64,000 bases of DNA from JANQMY01 sp965228775. Its GTDB lineage: Bacteria > Pseudomonadota > Alphaproteobacteria > JANQMY01. The number at the start of each line of letters is the position of its first letter. Positions within the stretch are counted from its first letter, which is position 1. The DNA lies in NCBI GenBank assembly GCA_965228775.1, contig OZ245840.1, forward strand, positions 3,100,001-3,164,000. The letters are read 5' to 3'. A program made the position numbers and the translations under genes. The notes under the pieces were generated by a model that was not told where the DNA came from, searched no databases, and saw only the letters and a program-made list of their open reading frames with translations. Shown one piece after another: positions 32,710 through 41,321 of this stretch.

Positions 32710-34352
32710 TATTTTTCGATCGGGTATGGCTGGCCTTCAAACACCGTTCCCCAAATGGGAATGTCGCGTATTTCGCTAGGAGCCACCTTGTACGGATCTT
32801 TTTCCAGGACCGTAAAGTCGGCTTTCTTACCTGCGCGTAGGCTGCCCACTTCGTTCTCCATGCCCAACATGTAAGCTGCTTCAATGGTGATGGCGCGCAT
32901 GGCCTCATCGACGGGCAGCTTTTCTTCAGGCGCCATAACGTCGCCCGCTGCGTTTACGCGATTGACGGCGATGTGGGCACTGTTGAGGGGAAGGGCCGGC
33001 GCCATGGTGAAGTCGGAGTGGAATGCAAGCGGGATGCCGTGCCGCGCGACGGAGCCCAGGCGGCCGATTTGCGAGGCGCGCTCATTGCCAATGCTTTTGT
33101 TCCGGTAGATATCGCTCAACTCGTAAAGGTAATAGATGTTTGCGGAAACCTGTGCACCTAGCGTCTTGATGCGGCGCACCTGTTCCGTCGTGCAGAAACC
33201 GAAATGTTCAATCGTGTAGCGGTGGTCGAAGCGTGGCCGTTCGAACTGCACCTTATCGAGCGCATCAAGCGCCATTTCAAGCCCGAGATCCCCCGTGCAG
33301 TGCACATGGATTTTGTACCCGGCATTCCAATAGACACGGACGGCGGCTTCGAACTGTTCCGGCAGCATCAGCCATTCGCCGTCATGGCCATCGATATATC
33401 CGGGGTCGGATAGCTGCATCAGTTCCGAGAAGAAAGCGCCGTCGGTGAAAAGCTTGACGTGATCCCGGAATTCCAGGCGATGCGTATTTTTCTCTGGCAA
33501 CGTCTTGATGAATTCAAGCGCCGCTTCATGAGTCTCGTAGGTGGCGCCCAGCACGTTTCCTGCAGGGATCATCTGGGTGCGGAATGGCGTGTCATCGGTA
33601 TCCAGCAGCATGGCGGCTGCTTGAAGTTCGGATTCTAGATTGAAAAGTCCGGCGGCCATATCGCCAATGGTCGTGTGGCCACCGAAGTGAGCTACTTTTT
33701 TGAGTTTCTCAAGGCCTGCCGCATAGCGTTCCGGTGCCAAAATGTGTGGGTTCAAATGGTTGATTGCAACCCGCAAACCATTTTCGAAGAAGTGTCCCTC
33801 TTCGATATTGGTTTGTGCGTGGGTGTCTTGTTCGTTGATGCCCATCCATTTGAGCATGGCGCCGTTGACGATAATTTCGTGGAACGACCGGTGCCAGCAC
33901 ACGATAGGGCGCGCAATATCTAGGGCGTCCAGATCTTGGCGGCGAATATGGCCGTGCCAAAGTTGATGGTAGCCCCAGGTGAATAACGGCTCGTTCGGAT
34001 CTTCGATCTCCGCATCAAGCTCCGACAAGCGCCGCAGAAACCCTTCTTTCGACGTGGTCGGTTTGATTGTGGCCCAGGGCAAACGCCATTCAACCGCCGT
34101 GATGAATTGCATGTTCAACAAGATCGCGGCCATTGTGGGGTGAAGATGCGGGTCAATAAAGCCCGGCATCAGAATGTGATCAATGAAGCGGTCATCAATG
34201 CTGTGCGGGTGCTGGCGGAGCCAAGGCTGCAGCGAATCGAGCGTGCCCACTTCCAAGACTTTTCCATCGCGCACGGCAATGGCGGTGGCCCGCGGCAGGG
34301 ACGGATCCATGGTGATGATGCTGCGGGCAGTGAAGACCGTGATGTCGCTCAT
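32709..34352 (-). CDS. Amidohydrolase (YtcJ-like, amidohydrolase 3 family)
   Basis: A 547-residue metal-dependent hydrolase. The N-terminus has MPGFIDPHLHPT, the HxH metal pair of the amidohydrolase superfamily. The barrel includes GYKIHVHCTGDLGLEMALD (His ligand), PRFDHRYTIEHFGFC (a second His) and ALAFHSDFTMAPALP (Asp). The C-terminus has LRAGKKADFTVLEKDPYKV, the usual flap with the composite beta-sandwich. Known relatives split N-formyl or other amides, but the substrate of this branch is rarely known. It begins 13 bp after the Baeyer-Villiger gene, so it probably acts on the same pathway, and ends in a one-base overlap with the COG0523 gene. Confidence 0.9.
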   Translation of the reverse strand: MSDITVFTARSIITMDPSLPRATAIAVRDGKVLEVGTLDSLQPWLRQHPHSIDDRFIDHILMPGFIDPHLHPTMAAILLNMQFITAVEWRLPWATIKPTTSKEGFLRRLSELDAEIEDPNEPLFTWGYHQLWHGHIRRQDLDALDIARPIVCWHRSFHEIIVNGAMLKWMGINEQDTHAQTNIEEGHFFENGLRVAINHLNPHILAPERYAAGLEKLKKVAHFGGHTTIGDMAAGLFNLESELQAAAMLLDTDDTPFRTQMIPAGNVLGATYETHEAALEFIKTLPEKNTHRLEFRDHVKLFTDGAFFSELMQLSDPGYIDGHDGEWLMLPEQFEAAVRVYWNAGYKIHVHCTGDLGLEMALDALDKVQFERPRFDHRYTIEHFGFCTTEQVRRIKTLGAQVSANIYYLYELSDIYRNKSIGNERASQIGRLGSVARHGIPLAFHSDFTMAPALPLNSAHIAVNRVNAAGDVMAPEEKLPVDEAMRAITIEAAYMLGMENEVGSLRAGKKADFTVLEKDPYKVAPSEIRDIPIWGTVFEGQPYPIEK

Positions 34353-34365
34353 TCTTATTCTTCTC

Positions 34366-36327
34366 TTATCGAATTAGCTCGTAGTCGGACGGGTTTGGTT
34401 TCTTTGTCAGCGTCCAGTATTCCAGCAATGTGCCCGGCCAGTTCTGCGTCACCCGGCCTTTTTCGTTTTTGTACCAGCTGCTGACACCTTCCACGCCCCA
34501 GGCCATCAATTCGTTTTCTTTGTCGACTTTATCATTGAATGCGTCGTGGACCGGCCTTTTGACGTCGATCGCCTTGACGTCACTTTCCACCAGCATTTTG
34601 ATGCAGCCCATAATGTAGCGCATCTCGCATTCCGAAAAAAAGATGATGCTACCGTTCACTACGATATTGGTGTTGGGGCCATAAAGACAAAAGAAGTTCG
34701 GAAAATCCGGAACCGTAATGCCCAGATAGGCGCGCGGATCGTCACGCCATTCTTCGTGCAGCTTGGCGCCGTTCGCTCCATAAATTTCCATCGGCCAGAG
34801 AAACTTATTAGCTTGAAATCCCGTGCCGTAAACAATCACATCGAATTCATGGATTTGGCCGGATTTGGTTCTGATGCCTGACGATGTGATCTCGTCGATC
34901 GGGTCGGTGACGAGCGCCACATGGTCTTTCTTGAGTGCGTCGAGATAGTTGCCCGCGTCGCGCAAGCCCCGCTTGCCGCCCACCGGATAGTTGGGGATCG
35001 CCTTTTCGAGCAAGTCGTCATGGCCTTTAAGCGATTCCTGCATGTGGCTGGCGATCATGGTGCGTAGAAATTCATTCTCTGCACTGATCGTGCCGTCTTG
35101 TCCGTTCCACTGTGGGTCTACGCGAACGGCGGAAAGCGCTCCTTCGGATGTCATCCAGAACATCCAGAAGCGGAACCATTTCGCGAAAAAGGGTACGTGT
35201 TTCAACATCCATTTGAAACTGTCGGGAACGTGGTCGTGATAATTGGGCGTTGGGCTCATCCAAGGCGGTGTGCGCTGGAACACGGTCACGTCGGATGCTT
35301 GGTCCGCCACCACCGGCAGGGCCTGGAAGATGCTGGCGCCTGTGCCGATAATGCCGACGCGTTTGCCGGTAAGATCTACCGTGTGATCCCATTCGGCCGT
35401 GTGAAAGGCCGGTCCGTTGAATGTGCCGACCCCTTTGATGTCTGGAAACTTTGGACGGTTAAGCTGGCCGACCGCACTGATCAAGGCATCGCATTCGATC
35501 GTTTCGTTCTGGCCGTCTTGGCGTGCCACATCAATATGCCAGTTTGAGGTGGAGGCGTCATAGCGCGCCGCGCGAACGATCGTATTGAACTCAATGTGAT
35601 CCCGGACGCCGTATTTGTCGGCGCAGCGGTTGAAATAGTCATTCAACGTGTTCTGGTCGGAAAAATATTGCGGCCAATCATGGTTGGGTTCAAACGAATA
35701 GGAATAGGAGTGATTGGGGCTGTCGACACGGCAGCCGGGATAAGTGTTTTCGTACCAAGTGCCTGCGACTTCACTGTTTTTCTCAATAATCGTGAAGGGG
35801 ATGCCGGCTTGCTTTAGTTTTATCCCGGCAAGAATGCCGGACATGCCAGCACCGATAATCCCTACACGGAAGTTCTTGGCTTTGTCCGTCAGTTCAATCG
35901 GTTCCGCATCGTGGGCGCTGCCGCTTTCGCCATAGAGCGCCAGTTCTTCGAGGAGGAAATTGGTGTACGCGTCGGGGATATCTTGCGCTACCAGAAACTT
36001 GACCGTTTCCAGCACGATTTCCGGCGATGGGGGGGGCGGAAGGGTGCATCCACGATCGCGATACTCCCGTAAAGCCTTCAAAGCGGTTTTCCGGATCTCC
36101 TCTTGATCCTTCTCCGGGATCCCGGCCTGCATGTCGCCAAGGACGGCATTGTTCGGCTTGATTGCGCCACGAAGGATCTGCGGATCGCCGGTGATGTGGA
36201 CAAGCGCCGCCATCAGGGCCGGTATGTGAGCCTCTGCTAAAGCAACTTTGAGGAATGTGTCATCTTCGGAGATGACCCAGCGATTCTCGGGCGTTTTCTC
36301 CTTCTCCGCCGCGGTTTTTGTCGGCAT
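34366..36327 (-). CDS. Baeyer-Villiger monooxygenase, 4-hydroxyacetophenone monooxygenase-like
   Basis: A 653-residue flavin monooxygenase. The first dinucleotide fold has GIIGAGMSG (residues 156-164). The Baeyer-Villiger fingerprint F-x-G-x3-H-T-x2-W-D is at 303-314 (FNGPAFHTAEWD), and the NADPH fold GIIGTGAS at 325-332. An N-terminal helical extension of about 140 residues (EDDTFLKVALAEAHIPALMA, then VHITGDPQILRGAIKP) is as in 4-hydroxyacetophenone monooxygenase, and the C-terminus SWYKNEKGRVTQNWPGT also matches that enzyme in pattern. Such enzymes turn aryl ketones into esters. The start has GGGAGGAT. It begins the operon with the amidohydrolase and COG0523 genes and is divergent from the MFS transporter. 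Confidence 0.93.
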   Translation of the reverse strand: MPTKTAAEKEKTPENRWVISEDDTFLKVALAEAHIPALMAALVHITGDPQILRGAIKPNNAVLGDMQAGIPEKDQEEIRKTALKALREYRDRGCTLPPPPSPEIVLETVKFLVAQDIPDAYTNFLLEELALYGESGSAHDAEPIELTDKAKNFRVGIIGAGMSGILAGIKLKQAGIPFTIIEKNSEVAGTWYENTYPGCRVDSPNHSYSYSFEPNHDWPQYFSDQNTLNDYFNRCADKYGVRDHIEFNTIVRAARYDASTSNWHIDVARQDGQNETIECDALISAVGQLNRPKFPDIKGVGTFNGPAFHTAEWDHTVDLTGKRVGIIGTGASIFQALPVVADQASDVTVFQRTPPWMSPTPNYHDHVPDSFKWMLKHVPFFAKWFRFWMFWMTSEGALSAVRVDPQWNGQDGTISAENEFLRTMIASHMQESLKGHDDLLEKAIPNYPVGGKRGLRDAGNYLDALKKDHVALVTDPIDEITSSGIRTKSGQIHEFDVIVYGTGFQANKFLWPMEIYGANGAKLHEEWRDDPRAYLGITVPDFPNFFCLYGPNTNIVVNGSIIFFSECEMRYIMGCIKMLVESDVKAIDVKRPVHDAFNDKVDKENELMAWGVEGVSSWYKNEKGRVTQNWPGTLLEYWTLTKKPNPSDYELIR

Positions 36328-36456
36328 CGGCCTGTATCCTCCCGGTCAGGTGTGTTTTTGCCCAGCAGTGTAGCGCCAATTTTGCGGCGAAGCACTATGA
36401 CGTGGGCGAAGGCCGTGCTTAATAGGGGCCAAAAAGGATTGGGACAGAAACGCGTT

Positions 36457-37722
36457 ATGGCGCAACGGGGTTTTACGCCGCCACGGGCATGGCCGGAAGT
36501 TTTCTATGGTTGGTACATTGTCGCCGCAGCTTTTGTGGTGATGACGGTGTCGTCCGGGTTCGGTTTCTACAATCTCGGCGTCTATCTGAATGCCTTTGTC
36601 GAAGAACGTTCTTTCCCTGTGGGGGTTACGTCTTCCGCAACGGCAACGTTCTTTCTGGCTTCAGGGTTCGCGGGATTGGCGGTCGGCCGTTTCATCGAAC
36701 ATTATGATCTGCGCTGGTCCGTGGTTGCGGGTGCCACAATCAGCGGGCTTACGCTTTATTCGGCGCCATTGGTCGATACGCTTTGGGAACTTTACGCTTT
36801 CCATATCTTGTTTGGCATCGGCTATGCGGCCTGCGCCCTTCTTCCGTGTACGACAATTGTGACGCGCTGGTTCGACAAGCAACGTCCCGTCGCCCTTTCG
36901 GTTGCGTCCACAGGCCTATCTATCGGTGGCGTCTTCCTGACGCCCTTGTCGATTTATCTGATCGACCTTTGGGGCATGAGCGGGGCAGGCCCGGTTCTGG
37001 GAACTCTGTTCTTTCTGGGTGTTGCCCCTATCGCGATTTTGTTGTTCCGGGGCTCTCCGGAATCCATGGGGCTTAGCCCCGATGGATATGACTTCATCGG
37101 GCCGCGTCAGCAGGCGTCCGTTACCGCGCAAGGCGTGGCGTATGACGACGCCATACGCTCCCGTTTCTTTCTGTTTATGACGGCGGCTTTCTTCTTCGCC
37201 ATGATGGCGCAGGTGGGTGTGCTCGCCCACCATTTCCGTCTGGTTTCTCTGCGCACAGAGAGCACCGAGACGGCGTCCTTTTTGGTGGCGGCTCTGGCCA
37301 CAGCCAGTATTGTTGGCCGTTTGATCGGTGGACAACTTTTGTCCCGCTTTCCGTCGCGCGGATTTGTTCTGTTGCTCATGGCAACTCAATCGTTTTCGCT
37401 TGTGATGTTTTCAATTTCAACCTCGTCCGTCGCCTTGTTCGCTGCAACGTTGGTGTTTGGGGCGACGGTGGGCAGTCTTCTCATGATGCAGCCCCTCCTT
37501 GTGGCGGAACGATTTGGGCTTAGGTCCTATGGGCGGATCTTCTCTGCCAACAATTTCCTGACCATGTTCGGTGTTGCGTCCGGCCCCGCTGTTGTTGGCA
37601 TTCTCTATAGTTCGTTCGGCGGCTATGGCTCTGCCTATTTGGTTATGGCCGGCGCATCCGCCATTGCATATTTTCTGTTTTTCTTTGCGGATGGCGTCCG
37701 GCCCCGCAGCAACGACAGGTAA
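36457..37722 (+). CDS. MFS transporter
   Basis: About 421 residues with 12 membrane segments, from VFYGWYIVAAAFVVMTVSSGFGFYN to YLVMAGASAIAYFLFFFA. The segment GRFIEHYDLRWSVVAG after helix 2 corresponds to the loop 2-3 motif of the superfamily. Members of this branch (monocarboxylate/oxalate-formate-like) take up organic acids, but the substrate cannot be read from sequence. The start is uncertain: ATG at 36457 gives MAQRGFTPPRAWP just before helix 1, whereas ATGs at 36352 and 36397 add up to 35 residues with no clear ribosome site. Divergent from the Baeyer-Villiger operon, so it may import its substrate. Confidence 0.88.
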   Translation: MAQRGFTPPRAWPEVFYGWYIVAAAFVVMTVSSGFGFYNLGVYLNAFVEERSFPVGVTSSATATFFLASGFAGLAVGRFIEHYDLRWSVVAGATISGLTLYSAPLVDTLWELYAFHILFGIGYAACALLPCTTIVTRWFDKQRPVALSVASTGLSIGGVFLTPLSIYLIDLWGMSGAGPVLGTLFFLGVAPIAILLFRGSPESMGLSPDGYDFIGPRQQASVTAQGVAYDDAIRSRFFLFMTAAFFFAMMAQVGVLAHHFRLVSLRTESTETASFLVAALATASIVGRLIGGQLLSRFPSRGFVLLLMATQSFSLVMFSISTSSVALFAATLVFGATVGSLLMMQPLLVAERFGLRSYGRIFSANNFLTMFGVASGPAVVGILYSSFGGYGSAYLVMAGASAIAYFLFFFADGVRPRSNDR

Positions 37723-37740
37723 GCCTCGCCGCCGATAACA

Positions 37741-37761
37741 ATTGACACATTGAGTGTCAAT
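37741..37761. promoter_or_regulatory. Inverted repeat ATTGACAC-N5-GTGTCAAT upstream of the GST-thiolase-dehalogenase genes
   Basis: Perfect 8-bp arms 5 bp apart, 53 bp before the GST start codon. The left arm contains TTGACA, a perfect -35 hexamer, so a protein bound here would cover a promoter. No regulator gene is adjacent. Confidence 0.5.
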
Positions 37762-37814
37762 AAATTAGAAGTGTAAATCAGTCCAACCCACAGAATGCCG
37801 AAGGGAGAAGGCGC

Positions 37815-38849
37815 ATGAGCTTGCCGACACCGCTTACTTTAAGTGGCGCACCAGGGTCTCCGTACACAAAGAAGATGCTTGCCGTGCTGCGGTATCGCCG
37901 CATTCCCTACAAAATCATCTGGGGCGGACCCGGTGAAGACAATAGCGATTTGCCGAAGCCAAAGGTTCATCTGTTGCCCACGTTCTATTTGCCAAATGAG
38001 AATGGCGAACTGGAAGCCGTCGTGGATTCCTCGCCCCTGATCCGGCGGTTCGAGAAAGAATTTGACGGCCGCAGCATCATTCCGTCCGACCCGGCACTGG
38101 CGTTTCTCGACCACATACTTGAAGACTATGGGGATGAGTGGCTGACGAAAGCCATGTTCCATTACCGCTGGTACTATCAAGCCGACATAGACCGTGCAGG
38201 GTTCGTGCTGCCGCGGTGGCGTGGCATTTCTCTGCCGGAAGACGATCTTTTACAAATGAAGAAGATATTTTCGGATCGCCAGATTTCGCGCCTCTATGTG
38301 GTCGGGTCGAACGATACGACAGCGCCAATCATTGAAAAGAGTTACGAGCGCTTCTTGGATATTTTCAATGCGCATCTTCAGAAGTTTCCCTACTTGTTGG
38401 GTAACCGTCCTGCGTCCTCAGACTTTGCGGCCTATGGCCAGTTGACGCAGCTCTCTCACTTCGACCCGACGCCCATGGATCTCACCTTGCAAAAGTCGCC
38501 ACGGGTCTATGCCTGGGTCGATCTGGTTGACGACCTTTCCGGGATTGAGGCTGACGAAAGTGACTGGATGAGCCGTAACCAGGCGAAAGATATACTGCAG
38601 CCGCTGTTTGCAGAACTTGGCCGCGCCTTCGTTCCCGTGATGCTGGCCAATGCCAGCGCCTTGATGAGCGGCGCCGGCGAAGTCAAGACAACGGTTGATG
38701 GCGCTGAATGGACACAGAAGCCCTTCCCGTACCAGGGCAAATGCGTGCAGTGGATACGCGAAGCGTATCAAGCTCTATCGGCGGATGACCGCGCCTATGT
38801 GGACGGCGTTCTCAACGGTACCGGATGTGAAGCGCTCGTTGGTGCATAG
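37815..38849 (+). CDS. Glutathione S-transferase family protein
   Basis: A 344-residue protein, long for the family (commonly 200-260). The N-terminal thioredoxin-like domain has LSGAPGSPYTKKMLAVLRYRRIPYKI, KVHLLPTFYL and AVVDSSPLIRRFEKEF, the last with the SS/SP element that binds the gamma-Glu of glutathione. The C-terminal helical domain includes YLLGNRPASSDFAAYGQL, the N-cap-type segment of GST domain 2. The extra C-terminal tail of about 80 residues (residues 240-344) is unassigned. It is the first of three genes on one strand (thiolase 78 bp on, dehalogenase 29 bp further). Ribosome site GAAGGGAG. Conjugation or isomerisation of an electrophilic intermediate is plausible. Confidence 0.86.
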   Translation: MSLPTPLTLSGAPGSPYTKKMLAVLRYRRIPYKIIWGGPGEDNSDLPKPKVHLLPTFYLPNENGELEAVVDSSPLIRRFEKEFDGRSIIPSDPALAFLDHILEDYGDEWLTKAMFHYRWYYQADIDRAGFVLPRWRGISLPEDDLLQMKKIFSDRQISRLYVVGSNDTTAPIIEKSYERFLDIFNAHLQKFPYLLGNRPASSDFAAYGQLTQLSHFDPTPMDLTLQKSPRVYAWVDLVDDLSGIEADESDWMSRNQAKDILQPLFAELGRAFVPVMLANASALMSGAGEVKTTVDGAEWTQKPFPYQGKCVQWIREAYQALSADDRAYVDGVLNGTGCEALVGA

Positions 38850-38927
38850 TGATCGTCTCGTCTGGCCCTATGAGGATTTGCGCGATAGGGTGCGCCAACT
38901 CTAACCAGACAGAATAATGAGGTTTCC

Positions 38928-40124
38928 ATGAGGCGCGCAGCAATCGTTTCTCCGGTCCGTACGCCGGTCGGCAAATTCCTAGGCGGCATGGCGAGCTTGC
39001 CGGCGGAAGAATTGGCGGCGGCGGCCATCAAAGCAGTGGTGGGCCGCAGCGGTGTCGACCCGGAAAAAATCGACGATGTGGTGCTGGCCCAAAGCTATGC
39101 CAATAGCGAAGCGCCATGCATTGGCCGTTGGGCGGCGCTGGCGGCCGACTTGCCTATTGAAGTGCCGGGCACGCAAGTGGACCGCCGGTGTGGAGGCGGG
39201 CTCCAAGCCATCGCGAACGCGTCCATGATGGTGCAGACCGGCGCCGCTGATGTGGTTGTCGCTGGTGGCGTCGAAAGCATGAGCAACATCGAGTATTACA
39301 CGACGGATATGCGCCGTGGCTCACGGTCCGGCAACGTGAAGCTCTATGACAGGCTGGATCGGGGCCGCGAACGGTCTCAACCGATCGACCGGTTCGGTCC
39401 CATCTCCGGTATGATCGAAACTGCCGAAAACCTGGCAAAAGAATATCAGATCACGCGCGATGACTGTGATGCCTATTCGGCGGAAAGCCACAAGCGCGCG
39501 GCGGCCGCGTGGGAAGCGGGCCGCTTTAACGTTGAACTTGTCACTGTAGAAGTGCCGCAGCGAAAAGGCGAGCCAATCACCATCGCCAAGGATGAAGGTG
39601 TCCGCCCGGACGCGACCGCCGAAAGCTTGGGCAAACTTCGTACCCTGATGAAAGATGGTGTTGTCACTGCAGGAAACGCGAGCCAGCAGAACGATGCCGC
39701 CGCGGCGTGTTTGATTGTGGCCGAAGACCAGCTGGAAAAGCTGGGCTTGGAACCCATTGGCTATTTTGTCGGCTGGGCGGCTTCGGGCTGTCACCCCGCG
39801 ACAATGGGCATTGGTCCCGTGCCTGCCGTGAACAAACTGTTCGAGCGGACGGGTCTTGGCTGGAACGACATAGATCTTGTGGAACTGAACGAAGCTTTCG
39901 CTGCTCAGGTTTTGTCGGTTCTGAAGGGATGGGGTTGGGATGATCGCGACAAGTTGAATGTCAATGGGTCCGGTATCTCGTTAGGACATCCCATCGGCGC
40001 CACTGGTGCCCGCATTCTCACCAGCATGATGCATGAGCTCAAGCGCCGTGACGGCAAATACGGGCTCGAAACCATGTGCGTGGGTGGGGGCCAAGGCATT
40101 GCCGCCATTTTTGAGGCCGCTTAA
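38928..40124 (+). CDS. Acetyl-CoA acetyltransferase / thiolase
   Basis: A 398-residue thiolase. C88 in QVDRRCGGGLQAI is the nucleophile (the usual motif is CASG or CSSG, so GG here is a small variation). ELNEAFAAQVL, GHPIGATGARILTSM (catalytic His) and CVGGGQGIAAIF (second Cys) are in the expected order, and GGVESMSN is present. It cleaves 3-oxoacyl-CoA or condenses acetyl-CoA. It would end the beta-oxidation sequence begun by the acyl-CoA dehydrogenases and FadB-type enzyme elsewhere in the window. It sits between a GST and the dehalogenase-like hydrolase. Confidence 0.95.
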   Translation: MRRAAIVSPVRTPVGKFLGGMASLPAEELAAAAIKAVVGRSGVDPEKIDDVVLAQSYANSEAPCIGRWAALAADLPIEVPGTQVDRRCGGGLQAIANASMMVQTGAADVVVAGGVESMSNIEYYTTDMRRGSRSGNVKLYDRLDRGRERSQPIDRFGPISGMIETAENLAKEYQITRDDCDAYSAESHKRAAAAWEAGRFNVELVTVEVPQRKGEPITIAKDEGVRPDATAESLGKLRTLMKDGVVTAGNASQQNDAAAACLIVAEDQLEKLGLEPIGYFVGWAASGCHPATMGIGPVPAVNKLFERTGLGWNDIDLVELNEAFAAQVLSVLKGWGWDDRDKLNVNGSGISLGHPIGATGARILTSMMHELKRRDGKYGLETMCVGGGQGIAAIFEAA

Positions 40125-40153
40125 ATTTTGAAACAAAGGTCAGGAGCCTGCAC

Positions 40154-41164
40154 ATGAAAGTCCTCCGTACACCCGAAGAACGCTTTGCCAACCTTCCCGG
40201 ATATGACTTCGCACCGAACTATCAGACGGTGCCGGACGGTGAAGGCGGAGAGCTTCGCATCCACTATTTGGATGAGGGACCAAAAGACGGCGAGACGGTT
40301 CTGTGTATGCATGGCCAACCGAGCTGGTCGTACCTTTACCGCAAGATGATCCCTATCTTTACGGCTGCGGGCTATCGTGTGGTTGCCCCCGATCTCATCG
40401 GTTTTGGCAGATCGGACAAACCGTCCGAGCGCAGCGATTACACGTATCAACGTCATGTGGACTGGATGTGTGCGTGGCTGACGGCGCTAGACCTCAAGAA
40501 CATCACTTTTGTTGGCCAGGATTGGGGCGGTCTGATCGGCCTTCGCATGCTGACGGCCCATCCGGACAGGTACGCGCGCGCGGTTGTTGCCAATACGGGC
40601 TTGCCGGATGGCCAAGGTGTTCCCGAAGACGCCGGCCCGGCCATGCGGCAGATCTATGACAGCCTCCCGGTGATTGAAGCACATGAACTAGGCGAAAAGT
40701 TTGCTGCTAAAGACGGCCCTCCAGGCTTCTTCTATTGGCGCAAATACACCTCCGAAAACCCCAATTTCAAAGTGCGTGACGTGATGGCCTCACTCGCGCT
40801 TGAGGCGGGTGAGGCAGACGCCATTCTGGATGCGTATGCGGCACCCTTTCCGGATGACAGCTATCAGGCCGGAGCACGGCAATTCCCAAGCCTTGTGCCG
40901 ATTTTCCCGGACGATCCATCGATTCCGGCGAACAAAGCGGCGTGGGACGTGTTGCGCGCTTTCGACAAGCCGTTTTTGACGGCCTTTAGTGATAGTGATC
41001 CGGTGACAGCCGGTGGTGAAGCCCGTTTCCAGCAGGAAGTGCCTGGCGCAAAAGGCCAAAACCATGTCACGATCAAGCGCGCTGGCCATTTCTTGCAGGA
41101 AGAAAAGCCAGACGATCTGGCAAATGCGGTTATTGCCTTTATGAAGGACAATCCTTTGCCTTAA
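40154..41164 (+). CDS. Haloalkane dehalogenase-like alpha/beta hydrolase
   Basis: A 336-residue alpha/beta hydrolase. D123 in VGQDWGGLIG is the nucleophile and W124 next to it a halide-binding tryptophan, as D124/W125 in the type I dehalogenase of Xanthobacter. HGQPSWSYLYRK supplies the oxyanion hole, FSDSDPVTAGGE the acid and AGHFLQEEKPDD the histidine. Type I haloalkane dehalogenases convert haloalkanes to alcohols and halide; related proteins act on epoxides or esters, but the D-W pair favours a halogenated substrate. It has no signal peptide. Ribosome site AGGTCAGGAG. It is the third gene after the GST and thiolase and is followed by repeat copy A. Confidence 0.88.
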   Translation: MKVLRTPEERFANLPGYDFAPNYQTVPDGEGGELRIHYLDEGPKDGETVLCMHGQPSWSYLYRKMIPIFTAAGYRVVAPDLIGFGRSDKPSERSDYTYQRHVDWMCAWLTALDLKNITFVGQDWGGLIGLRMLTAHPDRYARAVVANTGLPDGQGVPEDAGPAMRQIYDSLPVIEAHELGEKFAAKDGPPGFFYWRKYTSENPNFKVRDVMASLALEAGEADAILDAYAAPFPDDSYQAGARQFPSLVPIFPDDPSIPANKAAWDVLRAFDKPFLTAFSDSDPVTAGGEARFQQEVPGAKGQNHVTIKRAGHFLQEEKPDDLANAVIAFMKDNPLP

Positions 41165-41191
41165 ACTGAGACTACATCTGGGGTGGAGCTA

Positions 41192-41294
41192 TAGCGTTTC
41201 CAGGATAAGTGGGTACCGGTTATCCGTCCGGAAACGCATAAAACTGAGAATCTGGAGCCGTTTTGCGCTTCAACCAAAACCAAAACGGTCCTAG
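41192..41294 (+). repeat. Composite two-hairpin intergenic repeat, copy A
   Basis: About 103 bp. The first hairpin has outer stem GCGTTTCC/GGAAACGC (41194-41237) and inner stem GGATAA/TTATCC. The second has CCGTTTTG/CAAAACGG (41258-41288). The layout is that of copies B and C, but both stem sequences differ while still pairing. The loop (TAAGTGG, then CCGGTTA and CCGTCC) is shared with them. It separates the dehalogenase from the M48 gene and may end transcription or protect RNA ends. Confidence 0.85.
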
Positions 41295-41321
41295 ATGTAC
41301 ATCGAGGGGGAGATAAGGATC

